DNA of 64,000 bases from DASZVB01 sp035545855 (GTDB lineage Bacteria > Myxococcota_A > Polyangia > Polyangiales > Polyangiaceae), in NCBI GenBank assembly GCA_035545855.1, contig DASZXK010000147.1, positions 1-64,000 on the forward strand. The letters are read 5' to 3'. The notes under the pieces were generated by a model that saw only the letters and a program-made list of their open reading frames with translations, was not told where the DNA came from and ran no database searches. Below, piece by piece: positions 59,414 to 64,000 of this stretch. A program made the translations under genes and the position numbers. How positions within the stretch are numbered: position 1 is the first letter of the stretch; the number at the start of each line of letters is the position of its first letter.

Positions 59414-60268
59414 TCAAAAGACGCCCACGATGGCGCAGCCCCGGACTCCCGAGAGCAGCGGTACGAGCTGGATCCCCGGGGTTTTTGCCGTTTTTTCACG
59501 GCGACGTTCCTGACGTTCGCGGAAGGACGTCCCGACGCTCCAGCCGATCGCCTGGCCGATGAAGGCGCCCGAGACGACGTCCGACGTCCAGTGGTGGTCG
59601 CCGACCATCATGCCGAAGCCGATGCCGAGTGCGATGGGATAAGACACGGCCGGGACCCAGAGCTGGTCGGGCGCGAACGCGGTGAGCGAAGCCGCGATCG
59701 AGACGGCGGCGGACGTGTGCCCCGACGGCCAGGCGTAGCGACCCTCGAACCCGAACGGGGACCAGTCGCGCGCGTACTCGGGGTGCTCCAGGCGGTCGGG
59801 CGCGCGCGGGTTCCCGCCGTTCAACGGGAACGGACGCCCGGTGCCCACCTTCAACACGACCGTCGTGACCACGGTGATGGCGAGCGCCTGCGTCGCGGCG
59901 CTGCCGGCGCCGGCGAGCGACGGATCCCTCGCCAGGAGACCCGACAGATAGATCCCCGGCGCGACGATCGCCGGTCCGACGTACCCGCCGTAGTACGCCG
60001 CGTCGCCGTAGAACGGCGCTTCCACGTGACGGACGACCGCGACGCGGATGGCGTGGTCCCCGCCGGTCGGCGAGAGCAGCGCCGTTCCGAGCGCGGCGCC
60101 GCCGAACCAGAGGAGCGACGGCCCCGTGAAGGCCCGGACGAGATCTCCGCCGAGGGAATCGACGGGAGTCGGAGTGGCCGGTTCGTCTTCTGCTCGCGCC
60201 GCGGCCGCGACGAGGAGCACGGCCGCGACGCATGCGGCGCGACACGGACGTCGGGACGGACGCACCAC
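59414..60268 (-). CDS. PAP2-family phosphatase with signal peptide
   Basis: The 284-residue protein starts with a signal peptide (AAVLLVAAAARA) and has PAP2 motifs: KVGTGRPFPL (motif 1), WPSGHTSAA (motif 2) and GDHHWTSDVVSG (motif 3), where the His and Asp form the active site. Several hydrophobic helices follow. It probably dephosphorylates a lipid phosphate such as phosphatidate or undecaprenyl pyrophosphate in the envelope. The start is GTG at 60268 with a TAGGCT element seven bases upstream. Confidence 0.88.
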   Translation of the reverse strand: MVRPSRRPCRAACVAAVLLVAAAARAEDEPATPTPVDSLGGDLVRAFTGPSLLWFGGAALGTALLSPTGGDHAIRVAVVRHVEAPFYGDAAYYGGYVGPAIVAPGIYLSGLLARDPSLAGAGSAATQALAITVVTTVVLKVGTGRPFPLNGGNPRAPDRLEHPEYARDWSPFGFEGRYAWPSGHTSAAVSIAASLTAFAPDQLWVPAVSYPIALGIGFGMMVGDHHWTSDVVSGAFIGQAIGWSVGTSFRERQERRREKTAKTPGIQLVPLLSGVRGCAIVGVF

Positions 60269-60275
60269 GTCGCGA

Positions 60276-60281
60276 AGCCTA
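60276..60281 (-). promoter_or_regulatory. Start-proximal -10 element (ACTAGGCT)
   Basis: On the reverse strand TAGGCT ends seven bases before the PAP2 GTG start at 60268. Confidence 0.4.
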
Positions 60282-60339
60282 GTTCACCGCGGACCCGGCG
60301 CTCACCCTGCGGCCAGATTCACGTGACGAATCTCGGGGG

Positions 60340-61101
60340 CTATTCCTCGTCGTCGTCGGCTTCGGCCAGTTCGGGGACGCGGAGCTTGTAGCCGGAGCCG
60401 CGGAGGGTATCGAGGGGGAGGGCGTCGCCGAGCTTCGCGCGGAGGCGCCTCACGTGGATGTCCACCGTGCGGGGGCCGCCGTCGTAGCGGTTGCCCCACA
60501 CGCGGGCGAGCAGGTGCTCGCGCGAAAGAACCTTGCCGCGCCGATCGCAGAGGTACGCGAGGAGCGCGAACTCCTTCGCGGTGAGCTGCACCGGCCGGCC
60601 CTGGACGCTCACTTCCTGCGCCGCTTTGTCCACGATGATGCCGCCGATCTTGTGGCGCTCTTCCGTCGCGAACTCGCTCCGGCGCCATTCCACGGCGCGG
60701 ATGCGCGCGTAGACCTCTTCCGGAACGTAAGGGTGGAGGACGAAGTCGTCGAAGCCGCTCGACGGCTCGATGCGCGCCATCTGCCCGACCGTGACGGAGA
60801 CGATGGCACCCACGTTGTCGAACGTGGATTCCTTCCTCACTGCACGGAGGGCCGCGATGGCGAGATCGGGCCGATCCAGGGCCTCGAAGAGGAGAGCTCG
60901 CGGACGTGCTTCGTCGTCCGGGTCGTCCTCGGCGAAGAGGTTGATGGGGTCGTCCCAGAGATCCAGCGTGCGGACGGTCGCCCCCAGCTGCCGAAGCGTG
61001 GCAGCCGCGCCGTCTTCTCGCTCGAGCAAGGGGCCGTGCCCGACCACCGCTACGAAAGAGCGGGCCCGGACAGACGTGGTTTCAGGTGATTTCGGTCCCA
61101 C
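60340..61101 (-). CDS. OmpR/PhoB-type DNA-binding protein, receiver lacks the usual phospho-Asp
   Basis: The 253-residue protein has a receiver-like N-terminal domain (FVAVVGHGPLLEREDGAAAT, EVYARIRAVEWRR) and a C-terminal winged helix of the OmpR type (LTAKEFALLAYLCDRRGKVL, GGPRTVDIHVRRLRAKLGDA, TLRGSGYKLRVP). The expected Asp at the end of the central strand is replaced in RALLFEALDRP, so phosphorylation-independent control is likely. The GTG at 61101 overlaps tldD by 20 bases on the same strand. No histidine kinase is adjacent. Confidence 0.82.
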   Translation of the reverse strand: MGPKSPETTSVRARSFVAVVGHGPLLEREDGAAATLRQLGATVRTLDLWDDPINLFAEDDPDDEARPRALLFEALDRPDLAIAALRAVRKESTFDNVGAIVSVTVGQMARIEPSSGFDDFVLHPYVPEEVYARIRAVEWRRSEFATEERHKIGGIIVDKAAQEVSVQGRPVQLTAKEFALLAYLCDRRGKVLSREHLLARVWGNRYDGGPRTVDIHVRRLRAKLGDALPLDTLRGSGYKLRVPELAEADDDEE

Positions 61102-62521
61102 CGACGGTTATTCGCGAGAGCTTGATTGTTGGGCAGCCGACTCCGACAGGAACGCTCTGGCCGTCTTTTCCGCACGTCCAGATGCCATCGGAGATGGCTA
61201 CGTCGTTGCCCAATAGGGATACCGCGCGCAATGTTTCGGGACCATTGCCAATTAGATTCACGCCTTTGAGCGGTGCAGTTATTTTTCCGTCTTCGATCAA
61301 ATAGCTTTCGGTGAGCGAGAAGACGAAATCCCCGTTCGAGATGTCCACCTGACCGCCCCCGAACGTCTTCGCGAAGACGCCCTTCTTCACTGAGCGGATT
61401 ATCTCCTCCGGGTCGTGCGGACCGGCGAGGAGGACGGTGTTCGTCATGCGTGGAAGCGGAACGCTCGCGAAGCTCTCCCTCCGTCCGTTTCCGGTGGGCT
61501 CATTTCCGAAATGGCGAGCGGACAGGCGGTCGTGCATGTAGCCACGGAGCGTCCCCCCTTCGATGAGCACGTTTCGGCGAGGCTCGGCGCCCTCGTCGTC
61601 CACGTTGATCGAGCCGCGGCTCTGGAAGAGCGTCGGATCGTCCACCACGGTGCAGAGGTCGCTCGCGACCGCCTTGCCGACCTGACCGGTGTAGTTGCTC
61701 GTTCCCTTGCGATTGAAATCCGCTTCGAGGCCGTGCCCCACGGCTTCGTGGAGGAGGATCCCGCTGTCCCCGGGAGCGAGGACGACTTCCATCTGCCCGG
61801 CGGGAGCCTGGCGCGCCCCGAGCAGGACCACCGCCTGACGAACCGCCTCCGCGGCGTGCTTCTCGGGCGACGCGTCGTCGAAGTAGCGAAGCGTCATGCG
61901 ACCGCCGCCGCCGCTCCGCCCCGACTCCCTCTTGCCGTTCTCCTCCACGATGACGCGGACGCCGAAGCGGAACAGCGGCTGGACGTCGTGCGCGAAGGTT
62001 CCGACACTCGACGCGACCAGGATCTCTCGAACTTCCTCCGAGAACGACGCCTCCACCTTCTTCACACGCGGATCGGCTGCGTGCGCGGCGCGGCTCGCTC
62101 GTTCCAGGAGCGCGCGCTTCTCGAGACCGTCCACCGAGAGCGTGAGGCGTTCGAACGCGTAGCGATCGGGCAAGGCGGAGGGCTTCAGCGCCTCCACGGC
62201 GAGAGGCGCTCCCCCGGCGATCCGCGCGGCCGTCTCCGCGGCGCGTTTCATGGCCTCCCAGGAGAGATCTTCCACGTGCGCGTAGCCCGTCGCGTCCCCT
62301 CGCTGGACTCGCACGCCGAGGCCCACGCTGGTGCCGCGAGCCGCGCTCCGGGTGATGCCCTCCTCGAAGCTCAGACTTCCGCTCGCGCGGTACTCGAAGA
62401 ACAGGTCGCCGTAGTCCCCGCCACGCGAGAGCGCGATGCCGAGGAGCTTGCGACAGACGTCTGCGTCGATTCCGACGTCATTTCCTGGGGAAAAAGGCGC
62501 TCTGTAGGCGTCGTTCGTCAT
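61082..62521 (-). CDS. tldD: TldD metalloprotease
   Basis: The 479-residue protein contains the HEAVGHGLEADF zinc motif and neighbouring family residues (GVRVQRGDATGYAHVEDLSW, IEGGTLRGYMHDRLSARHFG, YLIEDGKITAPLKGVNLIG). With TldE/PmbA it forms a protease that unfolds and degrades small peptides. TldE is not in the window. The last about 80 codons (61081-61320) are richer in A and T than the rest. It is the first gene in a reverse-strand pair with the response-regulator-like gene. Confidence 0.94.
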   Translation of the reverse strand: MTNDAYRAPFSPGNDVGIDADVCRKLLGIALSRGGDYGDLFFEYRASGSLSFEEGITRSAARGTSVGLGVRVQRGDATGYAHVEDLSWEAMKRAAETAARIAGGAPLAVEALKPSALPDRYAFERLTLSVDGLEKRALLERASRAAHAADPRVKKVEASFSEEVREILVASSVGTFAHDVQPLFRFGVRVIVEENGKRESGRSGGGGRMTLRYFDDASPEKHAAEAVRQAVVLLGARQAPAGQMEVVLAPGDSGILLHEAVGHGLEADFNRKGTSNYTGQVGKAVASDLCTVVDDPTLFQSRGSINVDDEGAEPRRNVLIEGGTLRGYMHDRLSARHFGNEPTGNGRRESFASVPLPRMTNTVLLAGPHDPEEIIRSVKKGVFAKTFGGGQVDISNGDFVFSLTESYLIEDGKITAPLKGVNLIGNGPETLRAVSLLGNDVAISDGIWTCGKDGQSVPVGVGCPTIKLSRITVGGTEIT

Positions 62522-62641
62522 GGCCGCGAACGCTCAAGATGGGGCCTTCCCAGGGGCCGCGCAAGGGAAATGCCCGCCGGGTCGAGGCGCCTCCCGGGCG
62601 TCTTCACCGGACCGAGCGGGCCTGGGGCAAGCGAGGTCTGC

Positions 62642-62647
62642 TAGCGT
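62642..62647 (+). promoter_or_regulatory. Start-proximal -10 element (TGCTAGCGT)
   Basis: TAGCGT with upstream TGC ends eight bases before the ATG at 62656, in the 134-base divergent gap with tldD. Confidence 0.4.
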
Positions 62648-62655
62648 CCCGCTCG

Positions 62656-63069
62656 ATGACGGTCGGCGCGCTCCTGGTCTTCGTGCACGTCGCAGCAAAC
62701 GTCGTGTGGATCGGCTCGATCCTCGCGGTGGCGGTCGTCGCCACCGGCGCCGACGGCGACGACCGGACGCGCGGAGCGCTCGCCGCGACGATCTACCGGA
62801 AGCTCGCTGCGCCGGCATTCGGCGTCTCGTTCCTCGCGGGCGTCTCCCGGCTCGCGATGGACCCCGGGTACTACTTCGTCGCGACGAAGTTCATGCACGG
62901 CAAGCTCACGTTCGCGCTCGCCGTCATCGCTCTTCATCACGTCATCGGGGGACGCGTGAAGAAGATGAAGGCCGGCGAGAGCGGCGCAGAAAACACGGGC
63001 GGACTCGCGTTCGCTCTCTTCGCGTGCGCCGTGGTCGCCGTGTTCTTCGTGGTGACGAAGCCGTTTTGA
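62656..63069 (+). CDS. Four-helix membrane protein, HemJ/CopD-like
   Basis: The 137-residue protein (MTVGALLVFVHVAANVVWIG) has about four membrane helices with conserved-looking His residues in FVHVAANVVW, KFMHGKLTFALA and IALHHVIGG. This spacing is reminiscent of HemJ-type protoporphyrinogen oxidases and CopD/DUF2214 heme-binding membrane proteins. The substrate is uncertain and no HemJ Arg/Lys signature was verified. It is divergent from tldD and converges on the partial gene at the window end. Confidence 0.6.
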   Translation: MTVGALLVFVHVAANVVWIGSILAVAVVATGADGDDRTRGALAATIYRKLAAPAFGVSFLAGVSRLAMDPGYYFVATKFMHGKLTFALAVIALHHVIGGRVKKMKAGESGAENTGGLAFALFACAVVAVFFVVTKPF

Positions 63070-63079
63070 GCCCGTGGGC

Positions 63080-64000
63080 TCAATTGCCGGTCCAGGCCAC
63101 CTTCTGGGCTTCGAAGTTGAAGTAGAACCAGTAGCCCATCGTCGTGCCGTCGGGGCCGAGGCGCTGATCGTCCACGCCGACGCAGGTGTTCTCCGAAGTG
63201 CCACGGAGCAGCGTGCTGAGCGGCTGGCCGCCGACGAGCGGCGTGTCGGGCGGGAGGATGATCGCCTTCGCCTGGGCCGTCGACATGAACGCTTCGATGA
63301 CGCCGTTCGTCATGCCCGTCGCGGGATTCGCGTCCCACTCCGCGGAGATGCGAGCCGTCTCGAACGTGAGCGGGATGCCGGAGATGGTGAGGTCCAGCTT
63401 CCGGCCGGCGCTCGCGAAGCAGCCGGCCGCGCCCGCCGTGGGCGTGTTCGGCACGGCGACGGAAGCGTCGGGCGTGCCGAAATAGTCGGGGTTCGGCGTC
63501 AGGCAGGCGCCCGTGGACTGATTCGTCACCGCGGAGGCCTGCCCGGTGGTCCCCGGATCGGGCGCGCACGTGGTCGAGGGCGTCGGCGCGTCGCAGATCG
63601 CCTTGGAGAGGAACTCCCCCGTGCCCCGCGATCCGGTCTGATCCAGCGGCCGCGCGACCAGAAGGAACGAGAGGTCCGCCTTGCCGTCCGGGCCCCCGTC
63701 CGCGAGCCCGTTCTTGTCGTCGTTGAAGCTGTTGTTGATGAGGAGATTCACCGCGATCGTGATGTCCGAACAACCTTGAGGCGTTCCATCGCCGAAGGTC
63801 AGCCGCGGTTCCGCGACGGTGAGCGACGTGAAGCGGAACGCGGTCGGCACCCACTTGCAGTTCTGGCAGGCGTCGGACGTCTCGTCGCAGTCCTCGCCTG
63901 CTTCGACGGTCCCGTTGCCGCAGCTCGCGGAGCAGTCGGAGTCGTTCGCGGCCGTCGCGCCCGACGGGCAGCACTGATCGCCGTCCTTCGCGGTCGTGAT
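63080..64000 (-). CDS. Cys-rich secreted protein, 5' end outside window
   Basis: The reading frame is open from the window edge at 64000 to a stop at 63080, giving 306 residues without the start. The upstream part holds CGNGTVEAGEDCDE and CQNCKW, the disulfide-rich repeat typical of myxobacterial surface proteins. The rest is beta rich with few cysteines and ends KVAWTGN. Signal peptide and true start are not visible. No function is assigned. Confidence 0.7.
   Translation of the reverse strand: MTTAKDGDQCCPSGATAANDSDCSASCGNGTVEAGEDCDETSDACQNCKWVPTAFRFTSLTVAEPRLTFGDGTPQGCSDITIAVNLLINNSFNDDKNGLADGGPDGKADLSFLLVARPLDQTGSRGTGEFLSKAICDAPTPSTTCAPDPGTTGQASAVTNQSTGACLTPNPDYFGTPDASVAVPNTPTAGAAGCFASAGRKLDLTISGIPLTFETARISAEWDANPATGMTNGVIEAFMSTAQAKAIILPPDTPLVGGQPLSTLLRGTSENTCVGVDDQRLGPDGTTMGYWFYFNFEAQKVAWTGN

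Overview
The window is a high-GC chromosomal segment (mostly near 70% GC by eye) from a bacterium that looks like a member of the Myxococcota, probably Polyangia or Sorangiineae-like. The evidence is several Cys-rich and Gly/Ala/Ser-rich lipoproteins, a MYXO-CTERM-like sorting tail, a CPBP protease of the type proposed as its processing enzyme, an IF-3 with a long acidic tail as in Myxococcus Dsg, a eukaryotic-like Ser/Thr kinase and a very long S41 peptidase. No phage, insertion sequence, CRISPR array or integrase was seen. About 55 protein genes, two tRNAs, one frameshifted toxin gene and one probable gene remnant are annotated.

Layout. 1-2.9 kb: DUF362 protein, L31, release factor 1 and unknowns. 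2.9-5.4 kb: phosphatidylserine decarboxylase overlapping a methyltransferase with a long Pro-rich N-terminus. 5.6-10.1 kb: a large membrane/coiled-coil protein translationally coupled to a secreted zinc peptidase with a TPR-like tail. 11.3-15.1 kb: the complete etfB-etfA-ETF:quinone oxidoreductase operon with a sigma70-type promoter and an intrinsic terminator. 15.2-15.8 kb: a VapBC-like pair with a broken toxin. 15.9-26.5 kb: cell-envelope cargo (serpin lipoprotein, Cys-rich repeat lipoproteins, phospholipase C-like enzyme) and a three-gene unit of HEAT-repeat protein, lipoprotein and tail-anchored DnaJ-like protein. 26.5-33.4 kb: CPBP protease, MsrB-MsrA fusion, Uma2 protein, two START-like proteins, class III alcohol dehydrogenase, nadC-birA.

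33.4-45.1 kb: orphan ECF sigma factor, Nnr, the large S41 peptidase, MlaD and MlaF (no MlaE seen), a methyltransferase, a Cys-rich lipoprotein, and a second ECF factor coupled to a single-pass membrane protein. 45.2-47.6 kb: a divergent pair of envelope proteins, one ending in a MYXO-CTERM-like tail. 47.6-53.1 kb: yajC-secD-secF-recJ. 53.3-58.0 kb: tRNA-Val, thrS, infC, a Ser/Thr kinase and tRNA-Ala. 58.0-64 kb: pdxA, a PAP2 phosphatase, an atypical response regulator overlapping tldD, a small membrane protein and a partial Cys-rich secreted protein.

Two themes stand out. First, many genes carry a GCTANNNT-like -10 element only 6-9 bases before the start codon, suggesting leaderless or nearly leaderless transcripts. 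Second, the envelope content is large: Sec translocon auxiliaries, Mla lipid transport, sorting protease plus substrate, ECF control and phospholipid synthesis lie close together, although no single operon joins them. The strongest candidates for something undescribed are the HEAT/lipoprotein/J-less DnaJ-like unit, the DUF4175-like protein with its coupled peptidase, and the Psd-linked methyltransferase with a 335-residue disordered arm. These are inferences from reading alone.
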